Origin: JBJEFI01 sp051873875
GTDB lineage: Bacteria > Bacillota > Bacilli > Bacillales > Bacillaceae_G
Assembly (NCBI GenBank): GCA_051873875.1
Contig: JBJEFI010000012.1
Coordinates: forward strand, 6,553-70,552
DNA length: 64,000 nucleotides
Direction: 5' to 3'
The first letter of the stretch is position 1. Each line of letters opens with the position of its first letter. This document shows positions 34,449-44,090 of this stretch, in pieces. Under the pieces are notes generated by a model. It worked only from the letters and a program-made list of their open reading frames with translations. It was not told where the DNA came from and did not search any database. A program made the position numbers and the translations under genes.

Positions 34449-34500
34449 CTACCATTCTCCTTACATGATAAAAACTTAATTATTATTGTAAAATAAAAGA

Positions 34501-34531
34501 AAAAAAGTATCCAATAATAAGATACTTTTTT
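34501..34531 (-). terminator. Terminator of rsfA
   Basis: AAAAAAGTATC pairs with GATACTTTTTT. It is positioned 95 bp 3' of rsfA on the minus strand. Confidence 0.85.
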
Positions 34532-34625
34532 CTTCAAGGTAAGTATGACGTTTCAATATTGCTGTAAAATTTTATCGTAGGAATACCCCTATCTATCGAT
34601 AGGCTTTGTATATATAGTTTTTTCG

Positions 34626-35318
34626 TTATTCAGCAATGCGTTCTAGGTTACCGTTTCGATCCATGCGAAAGCTTGTTGCGTTTGCATTTTCTTCATCGAA
34701 CAGTACCATTTTTCTAGCACGATTCATAATATTAATAAGGGTTTCGTAATCTTCTTGAACAGTAGATGTTTGAACTTCTAATTCTTTTATTTGTTGTTCC
34801 AAATCCATAATTTGTTGGCGATAGCCATCATTTTCGATTCGTAATTTACTATTTTCTACTTGAAGAGTTGCAGATTGATAATCCGTGTCCCGTAATGATT
34901 GCAAATAAGAAATAACTTGTGTTAAAGTAATAGCTGTTTTTGGTTCTGGCATGATAAAAGTTGATTCGACCATTTCAATGGATTCCGTTGGTTCTGCTGG
35001 TCGTTCAATTTGCGTTTCTTCAGTTATTAAAAGAGTAGTAGGTGGATTATATAATAGTTTCTTTTTATTATTTCCCCCTTGTTTTGCTCGTTGTTGCTCT
35101 TTCCGATATTTTCGTGAAAGTTGTAATGCTTTTTCATAATTATGACGGACAACTGCATTCCAACGAAAACCACATGCGGCAGACGTACGATTTAAAATAT
35201 CGCCAACTTCTTCAAAAGCATTTAATTGTGTACTTCCTTCACGAACGTGACGAAGAACCGTTTCTGCTAATAATAAATCATTTTCTTCTGACCAAGCATC
35301 TTGTCTTGATTTTAGCAT
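34626..35318 (-). CDS. rsfA: RsfA-like prespore transcription regulator
   Basis: The 230-residue protein has an N-terminal Myb/SANT-like DNA-binding domain (about 5-65; RQDAWSEENDLLLAETVLRHV...GFRWNAVVRHNYEKAL), a basic linker, and a C-terminal coiled coil (about 145-205). In B. subtilis RsfA (YwfN) modulates SigF-dependent genes in the forespore. Order lipL-rsfA-ywfO agrees with that genome. GGGAGAA lies upstream of the ATG. Confidence 0.9.
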   Translation of the reverse strand: MLKSRQDAWSEENDLLLAETVLRHVREGSTQLNAFEEVGDILNRTSAACGFRWNAVVRHNYEKALQLSRKYRKEQQRAKQGGNNKKKLLYNPPTTLLITEETQIERPAEPTESIEMVESTFIMPEPKTAITLTQVISYLQSLRDTDYQSATLQVENSKLRIENDGYRQQIMDLEQQIKELEVQTSTVQEDYETLINIMNRARKMVLFDEENANATSFRMDRNGNLERIAE

Positions 35319-35607
35319 TATTCATTTCTCCCTTCTTTCATTAACAGTCTTTCCTGTATATATTAAGCATTTCCTATTTTGCATGTGTGTATACAAACCT
35401 TTTAATTTTTTTAATAGAAAAAGTAATACATAGGCTACAAGTGGAGAAACACTATTTTTGTAAACTTGAATTTGTATAAGGGAAACTGTTAAAATGGAAC
35501 AAGCCTAATGAAAATTGTATATTAAAAAGACAATTTAACGGTTAGACAATTACATTGAATAAAATAATGTATACATTTTTATATACAGATAGAAAGGAAG
35601 CATAAAA

Positions 35608-35832
35608 ATGGCAAATGAATTTCGAATTTGTGATGATTGCCAAGCAACAAACATTCAAACATTAGTTCCGCGTTTAAAAGAAATAGATAGTGAAGCAGAT
35701 ATCGTAATTGGGTGTCAATCTTACTGTGGGCCAGGTCGTAAAAAGGCGTTTGCATTTGTAAATAATCGTCCACTTGCGGCTCTTACTGAAGAAGAGTTAA
35801 TTGTAAAAATTAAACAAAAACTAGGGAAGTAA
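35608..35832 (+). CDS. DUF1450 small cysteine protein
   Basis: The 74-residue protein has a CDDC pair (ICDDCQATN, residues 8 and 11) and further cysteines in GCQSYCGPGR (about 36 and 40), the pattern of the DUF1450 family that includes YuzB. It may bind a metal or an iron-sulfur cluster, but no function is established to my knowledge. GAAAGGAAG lies upstream of the ATG. It stands alone between rsfA and ywfO. Confidence 0.82.
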   Translation: MANEFRICDDCQATNIQTLVPRLKEIDSEADIVIGCQSYCGPGRKKAFAFVNNRPLAALTEEELIVKIKQKLGK

Positions 35833-35844
35833 TATTCTGTTGAT

Positions 35845-35898
35845 AAAAAGATTAAGGAATGAAGGGAAAAGATACACCTTTATTTTTTAATCTTTTTT
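35845..35898 (+). terminator. Terminator of DUF1450 gene
   Basis: AAAAAGATTAA pairs with TTAATCTTTTT across a loop of about 30 bases, followed by Ts. Confidence 0.65.
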
Positions 35899-36095
35899 TA
35901 CATGGAGATAATAGGTTTCATTTTCGAGAGGAAGAAATGTTTGGTATAGTATTTATATAGAAAGTTTCTACAAATGTTTAATGTTTAAAGATATCGTCGA
36001 ATATTTTCGGAAAATAATAGAGGCGGATGAGGGATTCTGATGCTATTTTTCGTTATAATAGAAATAAGAAATTCATAAAAGAAAGGAGCTGTAAC

Positions 36096-37382
36096 ATGAG
36101 TTATGCAACTGAAAAATTAACAGAAGAGAAAGTATTTAAAGATCCAGTTCATCGCTATATTCATGTTCGCGATCAAGTGATATGGGATTTAATCGGAACA
36201 GCAGAGTTTCAACGGTTACGCCGTATAAAACAGTTAGGAACAACGTATTTAACTTTTCATGGTGCAGAGCATAGTCGATTTAGTCACTCATTAGGTGTAT
36301 ATGAAATCGTTCGTCGTTTAATTAATGTCTTTGAGGAACGATCAGAGTGGAATAAAGAAGATCGATTATTATGCTTATGTGCAGCTCTCCTACACGATGT
36401 AGGGCATGGTCCATTTTCTCACGCCTTTGAAAAAGTATTTAATTTAGACCATGAACAGTTTACTCAAAGCATTATTGAAGGAGATACAGAAATTAATCGT
36501 ATCCTTCAAAAAGTGAGCAGTACCTTCCCTAAAGAAGTATCAGATATAATTGGAAAACGTTCCAATAATAAACTTGTTATTAGTATGATTTCAAGTCAAA
36601 TTGATGCAGATCGAATGGATTATTTGTTGCGAGATGCTTATTTTACAGGGGTTAGCTATGGTAATTTTGATTTGGAGCGGATTTTGCGTGTTATGAGACC
36701 ACAGCAAGATCAAATTGTTATTAAATCAAGTGGAATGCACGCAGTAGAAGATTATATTATGAGCCGTTATCAAATGTATTGGCAAGTTTATTTTCATCCA
36801 GTTAGTCGAAGTGCAGAAGTGATTTTAACGAAAATTTTACATCGGGCAAAAGCGTTATATGAACAAAGTTATACATTTACATATGCACCTGTTCATTTCG
36901 GTTCATTTTTTGAAAATAATCCTACATTAGAAGAGTATTTAAAATTAGATGAATCCGTTGTGCTATATTATTTTCATGTTTGGCAAGATGAAGAAGATAA
37001 AATTTTAGCTGATTTATGTCGTCGTTATTTAAATCGTAATTTGTTCAAATACGTAGAGTTTGCCGAAGGGTTACATTACAATAAATTTGTAGAACTAACA
37101 AATCTATTTCGAAAAGCAGGATATGATCCAGACTATTATTTAGTTGTTGATTCATCAACAGATTTACCATATGACTATTACCGAACTGGGGAAGGTGGCA
37201 CAAGGTTGCCAATTTTATTGCAAAAACCAAATGGAGATTTACGAGAATTGTCTCGGGAATCGGATGTTGTAGAAGCAATTTCAGGAAAAAAACGAACAGA
37301 TCAAAAGCTATATTTTCCGGCTGATATTTTTGATTCAAAGAAGAAAAAAATAAAGGATCAGATTTTAGAAATTTTACGATAA
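36096..37382 (+). CDS. ywfO: HD-domain phosphohydrolase YwfO (dNTPase-like)
   Basis: This 428-residue protein of the HD superfamily has metal ligands visible in HGAEHSRFSHSLG (first histidine), LLHDVGHGPFSHAFE (HD pair) and QIDADRMDYLLRD (last aspartate). It resembles SAMHD1-type deoxynucleotide triphosphohydrolases, and a nucleotide-hydrolysing role is likely but the substrate is not proven. ATG 36096 is chosen because AAAGGAGCTG lies upstream; an in-frame extension to 36027 has no such site. Confidence 0.93.
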   Translation: MSYATEKLTEEKVFKDPVHRYIHVRDQVIWDLIGTAEFQRLRRIKQLGTTYLTFHGAEHSRFSHSLGVYEIVRRLINVFEERSEWNKEDRLLCLCAALLHDVGHGPFSHAFEKVFNLDHEQFTQSIIEGDTEINRILQKVSSTFPKEVSDIIGKRSNNKLVISMISSQIDADRMDYLLRDAYFTGVSYGNFDLERILRVMRPQQDQIVIKSSGMHAVEDYIMSRYQMYWQVYFHPVSRSAEVILTKILHRAKALYEQSYTFTYAPVHFGSFFENNPTLEEYLKLDESVVLYYFHVWQDEEDKILADLCRRYLNRNLFKYVEFAEGLHYNKFVELTNLFRKAGYDPDYYLVVDSSTDLPYDYYRTGEGGTRLPILLQKPNGDLRELSRESDVVEAISGKKRTDQKLYFPADIFDSKKKKIKDQILEILR

Positions 37383-37449
37383 AAAGATTGAGGGAAATGA
37401 GCATGTTTCTTATTTGTTGAGAATAAAAGAGGTAGTAGTGATTTTGTGC

Positions 37450-37520
37450 ATAACTTGCAGTGGCTCATTCCAACTATCTTGCAGTTGCGATGATAGTGGA
37501 ATGAAACCTATGTACAAGTT
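37450..37520. other. Structured intergenic hairpin between ywfO and ywhB
   Basis: TCATTCCAACTATC can pair with GATAGTGGAATGA (one bulge), with a possible outer helix AACTTG/CAAGTT. There is no T-run. It could be a 3' end structure for either convergent gene. Confidence 0.4.
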
Positions 37521-37527
37521 GTAGTTA

Positions 37528-37713
37528 TTACATATCGCTTAAACGTTTTCCGCCTAATGCGTAGTGATTCTTTGTCATTTCTTCAATGAAAACGACAATT
37601 TTTTCTTCAGGCGCACCTGTTGTTTCGCTAACAGCAGCAGTTACTTTTTCAACTAGTGCTTTCTTTTGTTCTTCTGTACGGCCTTCAAGCATTTTTACTG
37701 TAACGTATGGCAT
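37528..37713 (-). CDS. ywhB: 4-oxalocrotonate tautomerase homologue YwhB
   Basis: The 61-residue tautomerase-fold protein begins Met-Pro; after removal of Met, Pro1 is the catalytic base (MPYVTVKMLEGRTEEQK). Such enzymes are small hexamers acting on 2-hydroxydienoates, and YwhB has no proven physiological substrate. The start is fixed by the need for Pro at position 2 and by GGAGAGG upstream. It is divergent from ywhC as in B. subtilis. Confidence 0.93.
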   Translation of the reverse strand: MPYVTVKMLEGRTEEQKKALVEKVTAAVSETTGAPEEKIVVFIEEMTKNHYALGGKRLSDM

Positions 37714-37816
37714 TTGAACCTCTCCTTTAGTATGTATTTTTCTACAGTCCTTAGTATAGCCCATATTAATGTGTTTTTCATTTAAATTTTAGAAAAGAAG
37801 GGTGAGAGTAAAACAG

Positions 37817-38488
37817 GTGGAAAATCTTTTAGCATTTCCATTGGCGCAATTGCCATTCGTATTAATGACAATAATCGTTGCATTTTCAATTCATGAGTTT
37901 TCTCATGCATTTGTAGCATATAAATTTGGTGATCCAACTGCTAAAAACCAAGGAAGATTAACATTATCACCCCTTGTTCATTTAGATTTTGTTGGGACAT
38001 TGCTATTGCTGTTTTTAGGGTTTGGATGGGCAAAGCCAGTACCAGTAAATCGTTATTATTTTAAACATCCACGTTTTGCTAGTATTTTAGTAACACTTGC
38101 CGGACCGATGAGTAATTTGGTTATTGCCTTTCTTGCCTTAATTATGCGTAATATATTAATTGTATCTCATTTTAGTGCCTATGTTCCGACAGCATTCTCG
38201 GAAGCAATGTTTACGTTTTTTTCGATTTTTATTTCACTAAATGTAGTATTGGCTGTATTTAATATGTTGCCAATTCCACCATTAGATGGCTATCGTATTT
38301 TAGAAGAAGTATTACCAAAAAAGTTAAGAATAAAATTAAACCAATATGAAGTGTATGGTTCGATTTTATTTCTTATTCTTGTTATTACACCATTAGGAAA
38401 TTATACGATTCAACCACTATTTAATACGGTTGTTCCTTTTGTGCTTATGATTATGCAAAACGCTCTTTATCCAATTTTTGGATTTTGA
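37817..38488 (+). CDS. ywhC: Site-2-protease-type membrane metallopeptidase YwhC
   Basis: The roughly 223-residue M50-family membrane protein has zinc-binding motif HEFSH in the first helix and the third ligand in NMLPIPPLDG near residue 150. About five to six helices are visible. It cuts substrates within the membrane; its targets are unknown. GTG 37817 follows AAGGGTGAG at a good distance and gives an N-terminus like B. subtilis YwhC. An in-frame GTG at 37802 lies within that site. ywhD follows in the same operon. Confidence 0.9.
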   Translation: MENLLAFPLAQLPFVLMTIIVAFSIHEFSHAFVAYKFGDPTAKNQGRLTLSPLVHLDFVGTLLLLFLGFGWAKPVPVNRYYFKHPRFASILVTLAGPMSNLVIAFLALIMRNILIVSHFSAYVPTAFSEAMFTFFSIFISLNVVLAVFNMLPIPPLDGYRILEEVLPKKLRIKLNQYEVYGSILFLILVITPLGNYTIQPLFNTVVPFVLMIMQNALYPIFGF

Positions 38489-38511
38489 TTAGAAAGTGAG
38501 GACGTAAGAAG

Positions 38512-39024
38512 ATGTCAGAGAAAAAGAAAGTAAGCTTTAATATTTTAAAAAATGATTCTACAAGTGGCCATGGTGGATATGGTGTAGGTTCCATTAGTTT
38601 AGAAAATGTTTCACCTGTATTTATTGATATTGAGGCAGGAGAAGCTTTCGTAGATATCGGTGCCATGCATGCCCGAAGTGTAGTTGAAAAGGGGATTAAA
38701 TTTTCGCCAAATAAAGAAAATGTACCAAATCCAAAGCCATATTGGCTTGTATGGGTAACAATTGAGCGTCTGGAAACAGGAGCTTATTATGCAGGTGTAA
38801 CAGCTTGTGAAATGACAGTTGACCGTGAAAATCGTCGCGGCTATAAGTCTTTGCCAGAGCATGTTAACCGTATGGATAAATCATTAAAACGTCATATTAT
38901 CGTTGATCATATGGATGATGCATCAAAAGAGATATTAGCAAATTTCTTAAAAAACCATGATAACGGTATGTGGGAGCGTTCAAGTGAGAAGTTAAAGAAA
39001 GATTTAAATTCGGACCTAGCATAA
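38512..39024 (+). CDS. ywhD: YwhD family protein
   Basis: This 170-residue soluble protein is conserved in Bacillaceae and has no known function. Recognisable segments are GGYGVGSISLENVSPVFID and PYWLVWVTIERLETGAYYAG. Its length is near that of B. subtilis YwhD (about 172). A GTGAGG-type site precedes the ATG. It is downstream of ywhC with a 23-bp gap, probably the same transcript, and convergent with pbpG. Confidence 0.9.
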   Translation: MSEKKKVSFNILKNDSTSGHGGYGVGSISLENVSPVFIDIEAGEAFVDIGAMHARSVVEKGIKFSPNKENVPNPKPYWLVWVTIERLETGAYYAGVTACEMTVDRENRRGYKSLPEHVNRMDKSLKRHIIVDHMDDASKEILANFLKNHDNGMWERSSEKLKKDLNSDLA

Positions 39025-39106
39025 ATTTTGCATAATAGTGACTGAATACAGTAAAATAGAGCCAAGCTAATACGAACAAAAATCGCGTATAGCTAGGACA
39101 TTCATA

Positions 39107-39146
39107 AGCCCACGACTATATTCCCTATGTCGTGGGCTATTTTTTG
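39107..39146. terminator. Terminator between ywhD and pbpG
   Basis: AGCCCACGAC pairs with GTCGTGGGCT and is followed by ATTTTTTG. The stem is GC-rich and strong. Confidence 0.92.
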
Positions 39147-41177
39147 TTAATGAAAAAAGTTACCAATCCAACTTTTTTTTGTAGGCATTTTTTTCGTTTC
39201 TTTATTTTTTGGTTTAGAAGAATGAGTTGTACAAACTTCCGTTGGTTCCGTTCCTTTTTTATAATAAACAGTTCGAGTAAGAGAGCAAGCTTGACTTGCT
39301 TTTTTTCCTGAATGGGGGTCAATAACAACACTAACGACACCTTTTGGAATGGAAACTTGCTCTTCTTTTTGTTGTTGAAGTGATTTTTCCATAACAGCTA
39401 ACCAAATTTGCTTCGCATATCGATATTCTTGAATATTTTTTAAGTGTTGATTATCGTCATAGCCAATCCATACACCTGTTAAAAGGTCATTTGTAAAACC
39501 GATCATCCAACTATCCGTATTTGTAGAACCAGATTTTCCACTATAGGAATGAGTAATTTCATCGGCAATGTCTGCACCGGTGACATTCGTATAGCTAGTT
39601 AAATTTTTTTCAAACATTCCTTTCATTAAATCTCCTAAAATAAAAGTAGATTCCTTTTTTGCTATTTGCTTTGTCGGTTCTTTTCGTTCGTATAAGACGG
39701 TTCCATTTCGGTCTTCAATACGTGTAATAAAGGCCGGTATAGTTTCTTTACCTTTATTGGCAAGGATACTATAGGCATTCATTAATTCGATTGGTTTGAC
39801 TAATGAAGTGCCAAGAGCGAGAGAAGGAACAGCTTCTAATTCCGTTTGTAAGTGAAAAGATTTTGCTGTTTGAACAAAGCTTTTTTCACCGATAGCTTGC
39901 AGTGTCTTCGTAGCATAAATATTATCAGATAGGGCAAGGGCTTCTAGCATGGTAATGTTACGATTAGCATAGGTGCGAGAAGCATTATTAGGCGCATATT
40001 TATCCCCATCATCATCAATTTTTAAATTTGTTTTTTCACTTTTTAAAGAAGTGGATGGCGTAAAGCCATTTTCTAAAGCGGTGTAGTACAGCAATGGCTT
40101 CATGGTGGAACCAGGCTGACGCATTGCTTGGGTAATGCGATTAAATTGAGTTTTATTGTAATCTTTTCCACCAGCTAATCCTTTTACTTCCCCTGTTTTT
40201 GGATTTTGAACGAGAACAGCACCTTCGATTGTACTAGTAGCTGGAATCGTCTCTTGTAGGGCTACTTCAATATTTTTTTGAATTTGTTTATTTAACGTTG
40301 TATAAACTCGCAATCCGCCTTGAAGAATTTGCTTCGTTGATAAATGGGCTTCCGTTTTTAGATGAGCTTTAACGGTATCGATAAAATAAAGACCTAGCGT
40401 ATCCTCTTCTTTTTTTTCGTTTTTTGCAAATGTTAATGGTTCAGCGAGTGCTTCTTTATATTGTTTTTTCGTGATTCGTTTTTGGTCGTACATTTGCCTC
40501 AAAATAAGTTGTTGTCGTTGTATAGCACTTTTTTCATCGATAAAGGGAGAAAAGATACTTGGATTCTTTGGAATACCAGCTAATAAGGCACTTTCGGCGA
40601 TGGTTAATTGTTTTACTTCTTTCCCAAAATAAGTTTGGGAGGCAGCCTCAATACCGTAAGCGCGAAATCCATAATAAATAGTGTTTAAATAGTTTTCAAG
40701 AATCTCCTTTTTTGATAAATTTTGTTCTAGGCGAATTGTATAAAGTGCTTCTTTTATTTTTCTTGTCCACGTTTTTTCATGTTCTAAGTATAAGTTTCGA
40801 GCTAATTGTTGTGTGATTGTGCTAGCGCCTTGAACTTTCGACATTGCTTTAATATCAGCGACAATAGCGCCACCAATTCGAATATAATCAAAGCCGTGAT
40901 GCCCATAAAAATGTTGGTCTTCTGTTGCTAACGTTGCATCAATAAGTGCTGGTTGAATGTCTTTTAACGGAACCCAATGCCGATTTTCATCCTCATACTG
41001 ATGAGAGAGTGGCTCGCCGTCATCACTATAAATAATTGTCGTCTCCCCAATGTTAATAGGTGGAATACCGGCTACTTTAAAAATGGTAGAAACGATAAAG
41101 GATATGCTGACATAGACAAGAAATACGAACAAAGAGATAAAAATAAATGCACGAATATATGGAATAGCCCGTTTCAT
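39147..41177 (-). CDS. pbpG: Class A penicillin-binding protein PbpG (PBP2d)
   Basis: This 676-residue bifunctional wall enzyme has one N-terminal helix (about 10-33). The glycosyltransferase domain includes Glu86 in EDQHF and GASTITQQLARN. The transpeptidase domain contains Ser357-Thr-Met-Lys (SxxK), Ser417-Asp-Asn (SxN) and KSGST at 548-552. In B. subtilis pbpG (ywhE) is made in the forespore and works in spore cortex and germ-wall synthesis. The short basic tail (SKPKNKETKKMPTKK) is typical. speE and speB, its usual neighbours, are not here. Confidence 0.94.
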   Translation of the reverse strand: MKRAIPYIRAFIFISLFVFLVYVSISFIVSTIFKVAGIPPINIGETTIIYSDDGEPLSHQYEDENRHWVPLKDIQPALIDATLATEDQHFYGHHGFDYIRIGGAIVADIKAMSKVQGASTITQQLARNLYLEHEKTWTRKIKEALYTIRLEQNLSKKEILENYLNTIYYGFRAYGIEAASQTYFGKEVKQLTIAESALLAGIPKNPSIFSPFIDEKSAIQRQQLILRQMYDQKRITKKQYKEALAEPLTFAKNEKKEEDTLGLYFIDTVKAHLKTEAHLSTKQILQGGLRVYTTLNKQIQKNIEVALQETIPATSTIEGAVLVQNPKTGEVKGLAGGKDYNKTQFNRITQAMRQPGSTMKPLLYYTALENGFTPSTSLKSEKTNLKIDDDGDKYAPNNASRTYANRNITMLEALALSDNIYATKTLQAIGEKSFVQTAKSFHLQTELEAVPSLALGTSLVKPIELMNAYSILANKGKETIPAFITRIEDRNGTVLYERKEPTKQIAKKESTFILGDLMKGMFEKNLTSYTNVTGADIADEITHSYSGKSGSTNTDSWMIGFTNDLLTGVWIGYDDNQHLKNIQEYRYAKQIWLAVMEKSLQQQKEEQVSIPKGVVSVVIDPHSGKKASQACSLTRTVYYKKGTEPTEVCTTHSSKPKNKETKKMPTKKSWIGNFFH

Positions 41178-41317
41178 CTTTTGTCCCTCCTAAACTTGTT
41201 TTCTATTAGTTAGTATTGGAAGAGAAGGGAGTTATTAAACAGGTTAATTTTTCGACAAGATGAGACATTTTTGAAAGTATGGTACAATGAGAAAATTGAA
41301 ATGAAAGGGTGAATTCG

Positions 41318-41731
41318 TTGAAAGAAGAAGTATCAATTAAGTTTGTAACAGAAATTCGTGATCGTCAGCGCAAAGAAAATGTGTCATTTACAACAACAGG
41401 AACGTTTTATCAAAAACAAGGAAATGCATATTTAACGTTTCAAGAGCCGGTAGAAGAAGGCGAAATTCAGACGATTATTAAAATAAAAGAAGATGAGGCA
41501 CTCATCATGCGTTCTGGGCAAGTATCGATGCGCAATGTTTATCGCCGTCAATGCGAAACAAAGGGAACGTACCAAAGTAGTGCGGGAACATTTGAAATGA
41601 CAACAAAAACAGATGCATTTCAATTTGCCTATGATGAAAAAAAGAAAAGAGGAAAATTATTCTTTTCTTATACATTAATGCTACAAGAACAACACACAGG
41701 CCGATATACAATTACAATTATGTTCAAATAA
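41318..41731 (+). CDS. ywiB: DUF1934 beta-barrel protein YwiB
   Basis: The roughly 137-residue protein is of the YwiB family, a calycin-like barrel of unknown function. Conserved features include FTTTGTFYQKQGNAYLTFQE near the N-terminus and IMRSGQVSMRNVYRR in the middle. TTG 41318 fits AAAGGGTGA upstream; GTG at 41309 lies inside that site. In B. subtilis and relatives ywiB is followed by argS, but here a terminator and uvsE follow. Confidence 0.85.
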   Translation: MKEEVSIKFVTEIRDRQRKENVSFTTTGTFYQKQGNAYLTFQEPVEEGEIQTIIKIKEDEALIMRSGQVSMRNVYRRQCETKGTYQSSAGTFEMTTKTDAFQFAYDEKKKRGKLFFSYTLMLQEQHTGRYTITIMFK

Positions 41732-41734
41732 AAA

Positions 41735-41760
41735 AGTTGCCACGTATAGGCAACTTCTTT
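41735..41760. terminator. Terminator between ywiB and uvsE
   Basis: AAGTTGCC pairs with GGCAACTT around a 7-base loop, with A- and T-runs outside. Confidence 0.9.
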
Positions 41761-42716
41761 TATTTTCCTTCAATTATTCCTCCAGCAATTCGTTTATATC
41801 CTCGTTGCTTTCCTAGTTGTTCAACTAACTGAAGGCAAGCTAAATCTTTTTTCTTTGCTTCAATCATGATATCGAAATTTTTTCCTAATGATTTTGCATA
41901 AGTGAAGAAAGGCAATACAAATGCTAAATTAACATAATCTGCATGACTACGTACTTCTTTCTCTGACTTAGGAGAAGAAATATGAATTTTTGGAGGCAAT
42001 CCAGTATGCTCCCATGTTTCAAAGATAGCTGGTAAAAGTTCCTTATAAGAAACATCTCCAGGATTGGTGATATGATGATGATAGTCAAATACAAAAGGCA
42101 TTTTTTCTTTTTGACAAATGGCTAATGTTTCTGCGGCTGTATAGGTTTTATCATCATTTTCTAACGTCATCTGTTTTAGGATGGGGGGTGGCAATTGCTT
42201 TATTTGTGTATGGAAACGTTCGATGGCTTTCGATTTATTTCCATAAGCACCCCCAACATGAATATTCATATAAGTTTCTTGTGCAATTCCCATTGCTTCA
42301 AGAATATCATAATGATATTTCATACTAATTATTGAATTGTCAGTAATATGCTGTTGATCACTTGTAAATAACGTAAATTGACCTGGATGGAAGCTAACTC
42401 GCAATTGATATTTTTTAACTAAATCACCAATTTCTTTTAATTCATTTTGAAACAAATGAACAAAATCAAAATCCACTTTTGGGTGTGTTGCCAGTGGAAT
42501 CATTGATGAAGAAAGTCGATAAAGGGGTATTTCTTGGGAAATATTGTAGAAAATTGCCCGTAATGTATTCCGAATGTTCGCTGCCGTAATGGCGATAAGT
42601 TTTTCTTGCCGTTCAATTTTGTTTAATTCGGTCCATCTTTTATATGTCATCGTTTTACTAGGTGCACATTCATAAAGACTAAGGGCATGAGAAACATACC
42701 CAAATCGTATTTGCAT
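41760..42716 (-). CDS. uvsE: UV DNA damage endonuclease UvsE
   Basis: This 318-residue TIM-barrel metallo-endonuclease cuts 5' of UV photoproducts. Typical segments are IRFGYVSHALSL at the start, LYRLSSSMIPLATHP, RVSFHPGQFTLF (metal histidine), MNIHVGGAYGNK, LTLEND-type MTLENDDKTYT, and VFDYHHHITNPG. Length matches B. subtilis YwjD (about 320). The ribosome-binding site is weak (GGTG). ywjE (clsB) is immediately upstream on the same strand with a 22-bp gap. Confidence 0.94.
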   Translation of the reverse strand: MQIRFGYVSHALSLYECAPSKTMTYKRWTELNKIERQEKLIAITAANIRNTLRAIFYNISQEIPLYRLSSSMIPLATHPKVDFDFVHLFQNELKEIGDLVKKYQLRVSFHPGQFTLFTSDQQHITDNSIISMKYHYDILEAMGIAQETYMNIHVGGAYGNKSKAIERFHTQIKQLPPPILKQMTLENDDKTYTAAETLAICQKEKMPFVFDYHHHITNPGDVSYKELLPAIFETWEHTGLPPKIHISSPKSEKEVRSHADYVNLAFVLPFFTYAKSLGKNFDIMIEAKKKDLACLQLVEQLGKQRGYKRIAGGIIEGK

Positions 42717-42738
42717 TATAAAACACCATCTTTTCTAT

Positions 42739-43944
42739 TTAGAGTAAGGGTGCAAGCAAAACCGCTAACCATTCTTTTATTTTTTGACGAAAAGGGAGGT
42801 TGGACAATTGGACAAGAGATACTTCTTGAGAATTAGAAAAATCACTTTTTAATTCTTCGCTTACTGTTTTAATGAATTGTTGATCATATATAATACAGTT
42901 TGCTTCATGATTTAAATATAAACTTCTTAAATCCATATTGGCGGTTCCAATATCACAAGCATCATTGTCGATTAAGATGATTTTTGCATGGAAAAATCCA
43001 TCTAAATAATGGTATATATGACAATTTTTATATTTTAATAATTTCCTGAAATAAGGAAATTCACCTTCTCGAACGAGGGGATGATCTGAAACCAAGGGAA
43101 CGAGAATTTTAACAGTTATGCCCTTTTTTAATCCATCTATTAAGGCTTTTGTAATTCTTCTGCCAGGGATAAAATATGGGGTTCCGATAATTATTTCTTC
43201 TTTTGCATCATAAATTAACTCAAGAAATGTTTGCTTTAAATAAGCGCCATGTGTTGGAACAATTTGATGTTTAGATGGACCAATTGAAAGGGATGGAAAA
43301 TACATTTTATTATGAAATAAGGCTTCTTTTGTATCATCATACCAATCCCTCAAAAATTGAGTTTGCAAGTCTTGAACGCCTTCACCAGTTATTTTTAAAT
43401 GATAATCGCGCCATTTTCCTAATTTTTTATTTTTCCCTAAGTATTCATCTCCAATATTAAAACCACCGAGGTAGCCAATTTTGCCATCAATAATTGTTAT
43501 TTTTCGATGATTTCGTTGGTTTAAAGAATAAAAAAGAAAAGGCAAGCGAATCGGATGGCAATAAGCAAAAGAAACACCATGTTCCGTTAATTTATGAATA
43601 TTACCCCTAGATAATTTATGACTGCCAATTCGGTCTACAAGCAAGCGAATTTCAATCCCTTTTTTTGCTTGTTCAACGAGCAAATTGATAAACCGGTTAC
43701 TAATGTCATCATCATTTATAATAAAGAACATAATGTGAACATAATGTTTTGCACGAACAATATCAGCAAAAAGTTCCTTATACAAGCTAGAACCAACTGT
43801 AATTAATTCTAGGTGACTATATCGAAAAGGAAATGTTTGTTTTTTCAATTTTTTTAAATGAAAATAACGACCAATTTTTATATCAACGATAATCCATAAG
43901 GATAGCAGTAGGATGATAATCAATATTATTTTTATAAATAGCAT
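42739..43944 (-). CDS. ywjE: Phospholipase D-type cardiolipin synthase YwjE
   Basis: The 401-residue protein has one N-terminal membrane helix and two HKD motifs of the phospholipase D family: HRKITIIDGKIGYLGG (about 161) and HAKIILIDNDACDIGTANMD (about 331). It probably condenses phosphatidylglycerol to cardiolipin; B. subtilis YwjE (ClsB) is a minor synthase. The start MLFIKIILII is supported by GGAGG 8 bases upstream. An in-frame TTG at 43983 lacks such a site. uvsE follows. Confidence 0.91.
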   Translation of the reverse strand: MLFIKIILIIILLLSLWIIVDIKIGRYFHLKKLKKQTFPFRYSHLELITVGSSLYKELFADIVRAKHYVHIMFFIINDDDISNRFINLLVEQAKKGIEIRLLVDRIGSHKLSRGNIHKLTEHGVSFAYCHPIRLPFLFYSLNQRNHRKITIIDGKIGYLGGFNIGDEYLGKNKKLGKWRDYHLKITGEGVQDLQTQFLRDWYDDTKEALFHNKMYFPSLSIGPSKHQIVPTHGAYLKQTFLELIYDAKEEIIIGTPYFIPGRRITKALIDGLKKGITVKILVPLVSDHPLVREGEFPYFRKLLKYKNCHIYHYLDGFFHAKIILIDNDACDIGTANMDLRSLYLNHEANCIIYDQQFIKTVSEELKSDFSNSQEVSLVQLSNLPFRQKIKEWLAVLLAPLL

Positions 43945-44018
43945 CAAAATTCCTCCATATTCCATAACCTGTAGTGTTACCAAATAAAAGGAAAATATGA
44001 AATCGCTTTACAAATTAA

Positions 44019-44046
44019 TTGACTGAGTATTCATTCATTATATAAT
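44019..44046 (+). promoter_or_regulatory. fadF promoter with FadR-like operator
   Basis: TTGACT (44019-44024), 16 bp, TATAAT (44041-44046). TGACTGAGTATTCATTCA (44020-44037) matches about 16 of 18 positions of the B. subtilis FadR consensus TGAATGAMTANTCATTCA as I recall it. It covers the -35 box and spacer, so FadR would repress until long-chain acyl-CoA accumulates. Confidence 0.75.
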
Positions 44047-44090
44047 AGAATTGAGAGGGAATTCAGAATTTTTAAAAGGGGGATTGTTTT